DNA of 64,000 nt from a virus, in the IMG/VR virus record IMGVR_UViG_3300000553_000012, positions 1 to 64,000 of that record. One strand, 5' to 3'. Positions 18,834-26,345 of this stretch are shown one piece after another. Under the pieces are notes generated by a model. That model saw nothing but the letters and a program-made list of their open reading frames with translations, did not search any database and was not told where the DNA came from. Both the position numbers and the translations under genes were made by a program. Positions within the stretch are counted from its first letter, which is position 1. Each line of letters begins with the position of its first letter.

Positions 18834-19646
18834 CTAATTTATATTAACGATTATACCATCTACAACATGAACTGTTTGACCAGTAGGTGTAGAAAATGTA
18901 CCAGAAGCACCAACACTCGTTCCTATTGCTCCAGGACTATTTAAACCCGCGCCGGCCACATAAGTTCCACCCGGTGCACTTAATTTTATATTATTGTTTC
19001 CAACTATATTAGTATTACCTCCAGATTGAACATTATAACTTCCGGACACATAAATTGTTTTATCTTTTACAACTATATCAAAATCATTACCAATAACTTT
19101 AGTGACTTGCTGTCCTGTATGATCTATTTCAATATAATTTCCAACTTTATGATATATTCTTATTCTTTCATTAGATGGAGTGTCGTCTAGTTCTATTACA
19201 TGCCCAGATTGAGTTTGCCTTACATTATTATATGGATATTTTGCGGCGTACGGAGACGCTGGTTCTGGACCTACTTGATTAACAGTTATTGTATTTTTTC
19301 CACGAGCCAGATTTGAAACATCATTTGTATTTTGAGTACCATCTGGAAGTTTAGCATATGAACCCCAGATTAAAGGTAGTTGCTTTTCATGCCCGTCTAA
19401 ATAAAAGCCAAACACGTGAGAACCCACTAAAAGTCCAGTAGGAGATTCTCCCACTTGATTATATGCCGCTGATGTTATTGATTGTATTGGAGTAGCCCAT
19501 AATAATTCATCAGTTGTTATAGATGGATGGTCATTTTCATTAATAACTCTAATTTGTACACGACCGAGTTGCTGTGGATCATTTACATTTTCTACAATGG
19601 CGATAAACCACCTTAGTCCTTCTTCTCCTAATCTTTGAGTTGTCAT
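18834..19646 (-). CDS. gp5: Baseplate spike/hub protein gp5 (no lysozyme domain)
   Basis: This is a gp5-like central spike protein. An N-terminal OB-fold domain (RWFIAIVENVNDPQQLGRVQ to LLVGSHVFGFYLDG, PLIWGSY) is followed by a VgrG/gp5-like beta-helix tail (HTGQQVTKVIGNDFDIVVKD). At 270 residues it is about half of T4 gp5 (575 aa), and the internal lysozyme domain is absent. The ATG at 19646 is chosen over 19691: it sits in a TAATG overlap with the hub gene and has GAGGA nine bases upstream. Cell-wall hydrolysis is probably assigned to the two plus-strand tail hydrolases. Confidence 0.85.
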   Translation of the reverse strand: MTTQRLGEEGLRWFIAIVENVNDPQQLGRVQIRVINENDHPSITTDELLWATPIQSITSAAYNQVGESPTGLLVGSHVFGFYLDGHEKQLPLIWGSYAKLPDGTQNTNDVSNLARGKNTITVNQVGPEPASPYAAKYPYNNVRQTQSGHVIELDDTPSNERIRIYHKVGNYIEIDHTGQQVTKVIGNDFDIVVKDKTIYVSGSYNVQSGGNTNIVGNNNIKLSAPGGTYVAGAGLNSPGAIGTSVGASGTFSTPTGQTVHVVDGIIVNIN

Positions 19647-20917
19647 TATGAAAAATCCTCTTGGAAACCTTTTATAAGTTCCATAGAACAAGTATAAGAT
19701 TTTGGATTTGGCACATTATTTAATATAATGTGTCTTAATTTAGATATCAAATAATTACCAGCATATAATCTATTATCATAAGGAGCTCCAGTAGAACCTT
19801 GAGAGCTAGGAACGTTAACGGTTATAATATCACCCGCAGTCAATGCCGGATCACCATTAACATACATTCTGTATATGTTTTGTCCCATTTTTGTTACAAA
19901 TGCTCGTCTAAATCCCAACATACTATCTATAAAATTTTCAGGAAGATCGCTGGAATGTGGTATTAATAATGCCGTTGATATAGTGTTACCATATTTGTTA
20001 TTATAAGATAAAGTATTAAGGGATAATGGTTTAGGCGAAGCATATTTAAAATTTTGTTCTTGTTCTGAATTTACATATTGAGTTGTACTCACTTTGCCGG
20101 TCAATAGATCAAACCGTTTTACAGTATTATTTAATGCGCCTTGAGCTAATTTTTTGGTGTTATCTGTTTGAGACATTTGTAATAATGATATGATGCTACG
20201 AGTATTCATATTTTTAGCATCAGTTTGTTGTGTAGTATCATAAAAGAATACTTTATCACCAGTGTTATTTTGTAATTGATTTAAAAGATATTCAATCGTA
20301 CAAAAATTAAATCCTCTTTTATTTTCAAAAAATACATATGATGATGAATTATAATTTTGAGAAACCGCTCGTTTTCTTACCATGTCAATAGCCTGAAATG
20401 GCCTAAGCCGACTAAACATAAGACTTTGAACCCCTTTGGTCGGTTCAGCTATATTGATATTTTTTTGTGTATTGAGATATTGATTACACAAAGCTCTTAT
20501 CAAATCTTCGGTATTTCCCGTCATTTTGTGTGTAATAAATTGATTGGAATTTGTAATAAATTCTTCACTGACACACCTTAACAAATAAGTTCTAAATTTA
20601 CTTTGAGGCGAAATTTTTTGATCTTCTATAGATTTTACATGAAATTTATATGAATTTGTAAGATCGTTTCCTGGTTGTGAAAATTCTATTTCTATTAATT
20701 CTTCACCTATAATTGGAAATTGTGTTAAAATATCTACAGCATCAGTTATATTAAAATCCGCGCGTATAACAGGAAACATTATATCTTCATAAATACTGAT
20801 TTGTGTGACTTGATTTATTAAATTGAAACTTTTATTACTGTTGGATAATGATGTCAATGTAATTGAATTAATATCAATGCCATCTGATTTTGCATATGAA
20901 GCATTTATTGCTGTCAT
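19646..20917 (-). CDS. gp27: Baseplate hub protein gp27-like
   Basis: A 423-residue protein just upstream of gp5 and translationally coupled to it by TAATG. Residues 25-130 (INQVTQISIYEDIMFPVIRA, DILTQFPIIGEELIEIEF, FRTYLLRCVSEEFITNSNQ) follow the tube-like domain pattern of gp27/gpD-type hubs. A central RPFQAIDMVRKRAVSQNYNS segment and a C-terminal MYVNGDPALTAGDIITVNVP segment are typical of hub proteins. It would form the trimeric platform between gp5 spike and tail tube. Confidence 0.75.
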   Translation of the reverse strand: MTAINASYAKSDGIDINSITLTSLSNSNKSFNLINQVTQISIYEDIMFPVIRADFNITDAVDILTQFPIIGEELIEIEFSQPGNDLTNSYKFHVKSIEDQKISPQSKFRTYLLRCVSEEFITNSNQFITHKMTGNTEDLIRALCNQYLNTQKNINIAEPTKGVQSLMFSRLRPFQAIDMVRKRAVSQNYNSSSYVFFENKRGFNFCTIEYLLNQLQNNTGDKVFFYDTTQQTDAKNMNTRSIISLLQMSQTDNTKKLAQGALNNTVKRFDLLTGKVSTTQYVNSEQEQNFKYASPKPLSLNTLSYNNKYGNTISTALLIPHSSDLPENFIDSMLGFRRAFVTKMGQNIYRMYVNGDPALTAGDIITVNVPSSQGSTGAPYDNRLYAGNYLISKLRHIILNNVPNPKSYTCSMELIKGFQEDFS

Positions 20918-20918
20918 G

Positions 20919-21887
20919 TTATACCGTTGTCAATAATAAATTCTTGAGTTCTTTTGTAGCTTGAGCCGCAAAATTATTATCAAGTAATTGAATGTTTTTA
21001 TTAAAAGCATTTTTTTCCACTTCATATTGATATGCTGTTACAATTGTCCAATATGAAAATTCTGCTTGTGGAATATTTTGACTAAGAGTGGTCACAGATG
21101 TAACTAATGTACTTGCACCTGAAGTAAGACCAGTTATATATCCAGCTAATCCGCCAATAGTTGATATTCCATTTACAACCTGACCAGATATATGCTGAAT
21201 TATTATAAAGTCACTATTAACAGATACTATAGTTCCAATTGTATATCCGTTTTGAGATACTTGTTCACCGACAATAAATGCTGAAGTTGTACTTACATTT
21301 GGTGCAAGTAAATCATATCCCTCTTCAGTTTCAAGAGTATATACTCCATCTTCTGTTAATAATTCTGTTCCATTAACTATATTTAGCTGCTGTACTTGAT
21401 TTGTGGTTGAAATCCAATCTTCTTGTTTACGAACATATGCATATATGTTATTATTATTATCTATTTGAGGCGCCCAATACTTTTGTAAATTTTCAGTTGC
21501 ACTCACTGGCAAAGCAGCATATGCCGCTGGAGATATTATAGAATCATCAGATATCCAGTTTGTTGTAAAATATAATATAGTAGATTGTGCATTAGATATA
21601 CTTCCATATTTTTGAGCTATCAAAGAATTTAGATCAGAATCAGAAAGAGGATAATCATAATAAGGATCAATTATTTTATTTGAAAGATTAATAAGCCAAA
21701 TATAATCAGGATTAGAATAATAGTTATAAGAAAGATGCTCTGGCTTCATTCCTTCTGGAATAACATATGTATAAAAAGCAGATTTATTTGTAAGAGCCAA
21801 TTTTGACATATTGACTCGTGCAAATATATTCACTGCGGAAGTATTTGAATAATTTATTACAGGAAATTTTTTAAAAAACTGAGTCAT
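20919..21887 (-). CDS. gp53: Baseplate wedge protein gp53
   Basis: A 322-residue gp53 homologue (T4 196 aa). The N-terminal half is diagnostic: FFKKFPVINYSNTSAVNIFA, YVIPEGMKPEHLSYNYYSNP, DYIWLINLSNKIIDPYYDYP. Extra length is an inserted beta module at residues ~185-285 (FIVGEQVSQNGYTIGTIVSV ... LAGYITGLTSGASTLVTSV) of the kind repeated in the gp7-position and gp8 proteins. gp53 clamps wedges into the hub. Its stop lies 1-2 bases from the next start. Confidence 0.85.
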   Translation of the reverse strand: MTQFFKKFPVINYSNTSAVNIFARVNMSKLALTNKSAFYTYVIPEGMKPEHLSYNYYSNPDYIWLINLSNKIIDPYYDYPLSDSDLNSLIAQKYGSISNAQSTILYFTTNWISDDSIISPAAYAALPVSATENLQKYWAPQIDNNNNIYAYVRKQEDWISTTNQVQQLNIVNGTELLTEDGVYTLETEEGYDLLAPNVSTTSAFIVGEQVSQNGYTIGTIVSVNSDFIIIQHISGQVVNGISTIGGLAGYITGLTSGASTLVTSVTTLSQNIPQAEFSYWTIVTAYQYEVEKNAFNKNIQLLDNNFAAQATKELKNLLLTTV

Positions 21888-23131
21888 TAACCACCTCCCG
21901 TCGATGGTGGTGGTGAAGTACCGGTAATAAAACTAGCTGCGCCTTGAACCAAAGCACCTGCTAAATTTCCAATTTTACCGAGAGCATCAGTATTACCAAT
22001 TAAAGCTCCACCATAAGCTGGAGGTAATCTATATTCCATTTCTTCTAATACTAACGATAGTCTAATCATTACGGGTGCTTGTGTAGCAGAATAAAATGAT
22101 GGAGCATCTCCCATTGGAGAATAACTTACATTGACTGCTTTTATAACACACCATTGAAAAGTTGTCATAAAATCTTGAGCGGTTTGTGGATTAATATATG
22201 GTTTTACGAGTGATGGATAATTAAATAAAAGACTTGTACCACCAGAAGAATATGTAGGTAAATGCGCAGCTTTAATTTGGTTAATAATTTGTTTTAAAGT
22301 ATTACTTTCATCCGAAGTTTTTGGCGCAAATAACCAATTAAACGTAAAAGTTCTAAAATCTAATCCACTAAAAATCATAGCTGTAGCAGGATTTAAAGCA
22401 AGACCTGTGCCTACACTAACAGTTTGAACAACATCATTCAGACCTGTTGCATTTCCAACCGTTCCAAGCGCAAAAGCGGCAACGTCTCCAGTAACAGATA
22501 CAATATTGTTAGATACCTTATTATCTGCATTAAGTACATTTTGTAATACATTTCCCGCTAAACCTAGATCGGTCGATGACCATCTTGGAGATGTCTCATC
22601 AATTAATCCACCGCCGTCCGGTAAAGGAAGAGTTATTTTAAATGTAGCGTTTATTGCTGTATTTGAAAATGGATCGGGCCTATTATAATCTCCAAACTGT
22701 AATGTCATATAATAAGGAGGCATATCCGGTGGATAACTTAAATCCGGATCTGTACCATTAGTAGTATTTTGTGTTCCTGGAATCTGAGTTTCTGGATTAG
22801 ACTGAATTTGACTAGCCAAATTTCTATTTGCAAGAGCACTAGATGATATTCTGGTAGGAGAACCAGAAGTAAAGAAAGAACTTGATCCGGATATCAAAGT
22901 ATCAAGTTCAGAAGCAATAATGTCTCCAGCCGAAGATGAAGTTATTCCAGTAGATGCTAAAACAGATGCTAAAGCAGATGTTATACTTCCGGCGCCGCCT
23001 AAAGCCCCATTCACATTATTCAAAATATTATTTACTGCACCGGTGGCGGTCTGTGTTATATTACTGACAACAGTTTGATTTACTGATTGAACATATGGAT
23101 TATTTGTTATATTTGAAAGGAGTGAACCCAT
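21887..23131 (-). CDS. gp48: Baseplate tail-tube cap protein gp48
   Basis: A 414-residue protein at the head of the baseplate operon. The C-terminal half carries a gp48-type pattern (LNPATAMIFSGLDFRTFTFN, WLFAPKTSDESNTLKQIINQ, IKAAHLPTYS, FQWCVIKAVNVSYSPMGDAP). Together with PYYMTLQFGDYNR this indicates the baseplate-tube junction protein that initiates tube and sheath growth. The first ~120 residues are low-complexity Asn/Ser/Gly. A consensus late promoter box lies 31 bases upstream, with RBS GGAAAAG. Confidence 0.75.
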   Translation of the reverse strand: MGSLLSNITNNPYVQSVNQTVVSNITQTATGAVNNILNNVNGALGGAGSITSALASVLASTGITSSSAGDIIASELDTLISGSSSFFTSGSPTRISSSALANRNLASQIQSNPETQIPGTQNTTNGTDPDLSYPPDMPPYYMTLQFGDYNRPDPFSNTAINATFKITLPLPDGGGLIDETSPRWSSTDLGLAGNVLQNVLNADNKVSNNIVSVTGDVAAFALGTVGNATGLNDVVQTVSVGTGLALNPATAMIFSGLDFRTFTFNWLFAPKTSDESNTLKQIINQIKAAHLPTYSSGGTSLLFNYPSLVKPYINPQTAQDFMTTFQWCVIKAVNVSYSPMGDAPSFYSATQAPVMIRLSLVLEEMEYRLPPAYGGALIGNTDALGKIGNLAGALVQGAASFITGTSPPPSTGGG

Positions 23132-23161
23132 TTCTTTTCCTATAAGTAAAAAGTCATTAAT

Positions 23162-23169
23162 TATTTATA
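23162..23169 (-). promoter_or_regulatory. T4-type late promoter box TATAAATA
   Basis: An exact TATAAATA on the minus strand, 31 bases before the gp48 ATG, in the short divergent gap between gp48 and gp4. It is well placed to drive the whole minus-strand baseplate operon late in infection. On the plus strand, a variant TATAAGTA at 23141-23148 could serve gp4. Confidence 0.65.
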
Positions 23170-23177
23170 GAGATAAT

Positions 23178-23597
23178 ATGAAGGGTAAATTTCGTCCAAA
23201 AAATCCTCAAAAATATATGGGAAATCCCACAAATATAATTTTTAGAAGTAAGTGGGAAGCCGATTTCATGAGATATTTAGATATGAATGAAGACGTCCTT
23301 GCCTGGGGGTCAGAAGAATTAGTTATTCCATATAAATCACCAATAGATGGTAGATATCATAGATATTTTCCAGATATGATTATAAAAAATAAAAAGAATG
23401 AAGTAATTGTAGTTGAAATTAAACCCTATAAACAAACGCTCCAGCCTTCTATACCAAAAATGAAGACTAGAGCGTTTTTAAATGAAGCCGCAACATATGC
23501 TGTAAATCAAGCAAAATGGAAAGCAGCAGAAGAATACTGTAAAGATAGAAAATGGAGATTTCAAATTATTACTGAAAATGAAATCTATAGAAAATAG
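23178..23597 (+). CDS. gp4: Head completion protein gp4 (nuclease-like)
   Basis: A 139-residue homologue of T4 gp4 (150 aa), the head completion protein that has a TnsA/PD-(D/E)XK-like nuclease fold. Visible motifs are IIFRSKWEADFMRYLDMNED (~17-36) and RYHRYFPDMIIKNKKN with PDM supplying the acidic residue (~60-75). IVVEIKPYKQT gives the E-x-K motif (~80-90). It opens the plus-strand island and diverges from gp48. Family assignment is firm; whether it still cuts DNA is not visible. Confidence 0.9.
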   Translation: MKGKFRPKNPQKYMGNPTNIIFRSKWEADFMRYLDMNEDVLAWGSEELVIPYKSPIDGRYHRYFPDMIIKNKKNEVIVVEIKPYKQTLQPSIPKMKTRAFLNEAATYAVNQAKWKAAEEYCKDRKWRFQIITENEIYRK

Positions 23598-23603
23598 TTA
23601 TTT

Positions 23604-23963
23604 TTATTTAGCTACTGAATTTGCAGAATTTGGAACTGAAGAAGGAACATGAGTAATACTGGCCGTAACTAAAGCAATTATAGCCTGAAGCATTGTAGAA
23701 CCTAAATTTTTAACCCAATCTAATTCTTGAACTACGGCAAGATTTAAAATTGCGGTTTCAATATCTGCAATATTTCCGGTAGAAATTTCAGGAAGAACTT
23801 GAAGAACAAAGTTTCTTAAAATTATATATTGAGAAGGTAAAGTAGAATTTAGAATAGCTTTAAAATCATCCCAAAGAATTTCTGCTTCACCCACGACAAA
23901 ATGTTCTGCATCAACCCAAATAGTCTTTAAATCATTTTCGATTGTCTGTAGTAAATTGCTCAT
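23604..23963 (-). CDS. Hypothetical late protein, single gene on opposite strand
   Basis: A 119-residue, largely helical acidic protein (TIENDLKTIWVDAEHFVVGE, AEILWDDFKAILNSTLPSQY) with a hydrophobic helix near the C-terminus (MLQAIIALVTASITHV). It is a lone minus-strand gene inside the plus-strand island, but with its own exact TATAAATA box 46 bases upstream and an AAAGGAAA ribosome site, so it is likely expressed late. No family recognised. The terminal helix might associate with membrane, or this may be a capsid or tail accessory protein. Confidence 0.55.
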   Translation of the reverse strand: MSNLLQTIENDLKTIWVDAEHFVVGEAEILWDDFKAILNSTLPSQYIILRNFVLQVLPEISTGNIADIETAILNLAVVQELDWVKNLGSTMLQAIIALVTASITHVPSSVPNSANSVAK

Positions 23964-24008
23964 TATATTTTCCTTTGATAAATAGAATAGCCATAATACT
24001 ATTCAAGT

Positions 24009-24016
24009 TATTTATA
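24009..24016 (-). promoter_or_regulatory. T4-type late promoter box TATAAATA
   Basis: An exact match on the minus strand, upstream of the 119-residue gene starting at 23963. A near-match GATAAATA on the plus strand (~23975-23982) faces the gene beginning at 24031, so this gap may hold divergent late promoters. Confidence 0.6.
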
Positions 24017-24030
24017 AAAGGAGATATACT

Positions 24031-24624
24031 ATAGCTGTTCAGTTATTTGATCAGATATTAGCACAAGGTCTTAGAGCGGGTCAAGTTCCTGGTAGAACAC
24101 AGGAAGCTCGTAATTGGTATCGCGATACTGCATTAAAAGTTAAAAACATAAATGAAGGAAAACTTCTTCGTTCACGAGAAGCATTAGTGAATAGAATAGA
24201 AGTTGGAAAGATGTATCTATTTTCATATGATCCAAAATTAAAAAAAGAACTACCATATTATGATAGATTTCCTTTAATATTTCCATTTAAAAAAGTACCA
24301 AATGGATTTTTAGGAATAAATCTACACTATTTACCATATATTTTAAGAGCAAAATTGATGGATCTTTTATATCCTAAAGTAAATGATCCTAAACTAAGTG
24401 ATGCCGCAAGATTAAAAATAAGCTATAATATATTGAATGCTGCTGCAACAAATAAATATATAAAACCTTGCATAAAAATGTATCTTAATAATCATGTGCG
24501 GTCTAAATTTATTATGATAGTGCCGACAGAATGGGATATTGCGCTTTGGCTTCCAGTAGAAAATTTTGCAAAGGCTTCAAACCAAAAGGTCTGGGCAGAT
24601 AGCAGAAAAATGATAGGTAAATAA
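24031..24624 (+). CDS. Conserved myovirus protein with apparent AUA start
   Basis: The frame runs from 24031 to 24624 (197 aa). It opens with (M)AVQLFDQILAQGLRAGQVPG, continuing RTQEARNWYRDTALKVKNIN. The codon at the expected start is ATA, seven bases after a strong AAGGAG. The first ATG (24187) would delete 52 well-formed residues and lacks an RBS. The core YDRFPLIFPFKKVPNGFLGI, NLHYLPYILRAKLMDLL matches a virion or tail-morphogenesis protein I associate with T4-like cyanophages. It is directly followed by the tube-fold gene. Exact role unknown. Confidence 0.65.
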   Translation: MAVQLFDQILAQGLRAGQVPGRTQEARNWYRDTALKVKNINEGKLLRSREALVNRIEVGKMYLFSYDPKLKKELPYYDRFPLIFPFKKVPNGFLGINLHYLPYILRAKLMDLLYPKVNDPKLSDAARLKISYNILNAAATNKYIKPCIKMYLNNHVRSKFIMIVPTEWDIALWLPVENFAKASNQKVWADSRKMIGK

Positions 24625-25434
24625 ATGGCGTTAAATGGATTTAATATTGCCGAATTTAAAGCCAATGCTTTAAGAAATGGCTTACTTAAGGACAATCTAT
24701 ATCTGGTAAACTTTCAACAATCTGGATTTTTATCAAATAGCTTAATGTTTTTTACTGAAAATGTATCTATACCAGCAACAGATTTAGATACACAAATGAT
24801 AAGAAGATATGGCTATGGTCCTATAGAAAATGTTCCATTTCGTCCTGTTTTTCAACCATTACGAATGACATTTATAGTAGAAGCTTCTCAACAAAACGTA
24901 CTCATTAATGTTTTAAAAAATATATCTGCTACAACATCATTCATGAATTATAATAATATGAGCACTCAGGGTGAAACTTTGTTGGGCGGAAGAACAACAG
25001 CATATCCTTATGAGGTAGCATATAAAGGTGATTTAGAATTTGATCTTACTGTATATGTTTACAATGATCATCAAGATACAATAATGACTTATACATTTAA
25101 ACAATGTTATGCTAAACAGGTTGGTGATATTTCTCTCGGTTGGGCGACAAATGATCAATATATGAAAGTAGACGTTGTTTTTATGTATACAGATTACAGT
25201 ATTAATTCTGAAACAACTACTCAAATCGACGACTTGAGTAGTTTAAGTAATATACAATCTCAATTAGGATTTTCATCACCTTCACAAACTATAAGCGCAC
25301 TACAATATCCGGTGGGAGTTTCAGATGCTATTAATTTAGCAAATGCTAGAACTTTAGTTGGACTTCAAAATAACCCGGCTGGAAATTATGTTTCACCTTC
25401 AAATAGTTCTTTAACAAATCAAATACAATTATAA
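24625..25434 (+). CDS. Tail-tube-fold protein, probable tube initiator gp54
   Basis: A 269-residue protein of the gp19/gp54 tail-tube fold. Residues 20-85 (NLYLVNFQQSGFLSNSLMFF, ENVSIPATDLDTQMIRRYGY, PIENVPFRPVFQPLRMTFIV) and 170-195 (VGDISLGWATNDQYMKVDVV, FMYTDY) align with the VGELQLDWDSNNEIQTFEV segment of T4 gp19. The ~70 extra C-terminal residues and location beside gp4/gp26/gp48 favour the tube initiator gp54 rather than the main tube. Both readings remain possible. Confidence 0.7.
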   Translation: MALNGFNIAEFKANALRNGLLKDNLYLVNFQQSGFLSNSLMFFTENVSIPATDLDTQMIRRYGYGPIENVPFRPVFQPLRMTFIVEASQQNVLINVLKNISATTSFMNYNNMSTQGETLLGGRTTAYPYEVAYKGDLEFDLTVYVYNDHQDTIMTYTFKQCYAKQVGDISLGWATNDQYMKVDVVFMYTDYSINSETTTQIDDLSSLSNIQSQLGFSSPSQTISALQYPVGVSDAINLANARTLVGLQNNPAGNYVSPSNSSLTNQIQL

Positions 25435-25467
25435 ATCATAATTTGAATAATATAATAGGAGTTTATT

Positions 25468-26187
25468 ATGCCATTACCTAAATTAAAAGTACCTCTTTTC
25501 GATGTGACTATACCATCTACAAATAAAGACGCTAAATACAGACCTTTTCTTGTAAAAGAAGAAAAAATTCTTTTAATTGCTCAACAGGGTGGCACAAAAA
25601 AAGAAATGATTAATGCCCTAAAACAAGTCATTAATAATTGTATGACTTTGATTGATGGAACAGATGTTGATGTAGACTCATTAACAACATTTGATTTAGA
25701 ATATCTTTTTTTAAAGATAAGATCAAAATCTGTTGATAATGTCGTAGAATTAAAATACATTGATCATGAAGATGAAAAAACTTATGAATTTAAAGTATCT
25801 TTGGACGATATAGAAATTCAACATACTCCAGAACATACAAATAAAATTAAAATAGATAATGACGTTGGAATTATTATGAAATATCCCACGGCAACAATGA
25901 TAGATAATGTTCCTGAAGATATTAGTGATGCTGATATGTCTGTGTATATGATCAAAGAATGCCTTGATAAAATTTATGATGCTGAAGAAGTTTATCTTGC
26001 AAAAGAATGTAATAAACAAGAATTAGAAGAATTTGTCGATTCATTAAATGTAAAAACATTTGAAAATATTCAAAAATTCTTTGAAACTATGCCTAGACTA
26101 TATCATAAGATTGAATATACTAATTCAAAAGGAACGGCTCGAACAATTGAGTTGACTACGTTAGATGATTTTTTTACATTGGCCTAG
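25468..26187 (+). CDS. gp26: Baseplate hub assembly protein gp26 (tail chaperone)
   Basis: A 239-residue member of the T4 gp26 baseplate family (T4 208 aa). Typical features are the N-terminal LPKLKVPLFDVTIPSTNKDA, KYRPFLVKEEKILLIAQQGG (~1-45), NCMTLIDGTDVDVDSLTTFD, LEYLFLKIRSKSVDN (~70-105) and a cysteine pair later. It acts in baseplate hub assembly and occupies the tail-chaperone position just before the long tail genes. RBS TAGGAG is eight bases before ATG. Its last codons carry a seven-T slippery run, and the -1 frame stays open to the next gene. Confidence 0.85.
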   Translation: MPLPKLKVPLFDVTIPSTNKDAKYRPFLVKEEKILLIAQQGGTKKEMINALKQVINNCMTLIDGTDVDVDSLTTFDLEYLFLKIRSKSVDNVVELKYIDHEDEKTYEFKVSLDDIEIQHTPEHTNKIKIDNDVGIIMKYPTATMIDNVPEDISDADMSVYMIKECLDKIYDAEEVYLAKECNKQELEEFVDSLNVKTFENIQKFFETMPRLYHKIEYTNSKGTARTIELTTLDDFFTLA

Positions 26188-26345
26188 TTCACAATGATTT
26201 AAATAATTATTATTCTACATTATTTTCTATGGTTCATCATCATCATTATTCCATAGACGAATTGGAAAATTTGATTCCTTTTGAAAGAGATTTATATGTC
26301 GGTATGATTAAAGATATTATAGAAGAAGAAAATAGAGTTAATTAA
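25468..26345 (+). CDS. Predicted gp26 -1 frameshift fusion product (292 aa)
   Basis: At 26169-26175 the zero frame reads GA T-TTT-TTT-ACA, a U UUU UUU slippery heptamer. A -1 slip avoids the TAG at 26185 and gives 56 more residues from TAC (26175), beginning YIGLVHNDLNNYYSTLFSMV. The extension includes HHHHYSIDELENLIPFERDL and ends RVN-TAA, immediately before the next ATG. It has normal amphipathic composition. The only in-frame ATG (26229) would discard the first third and has no RBS. This parallels the G/GT chaperone frameshift of other tailed phages. Confidence 0.65.
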
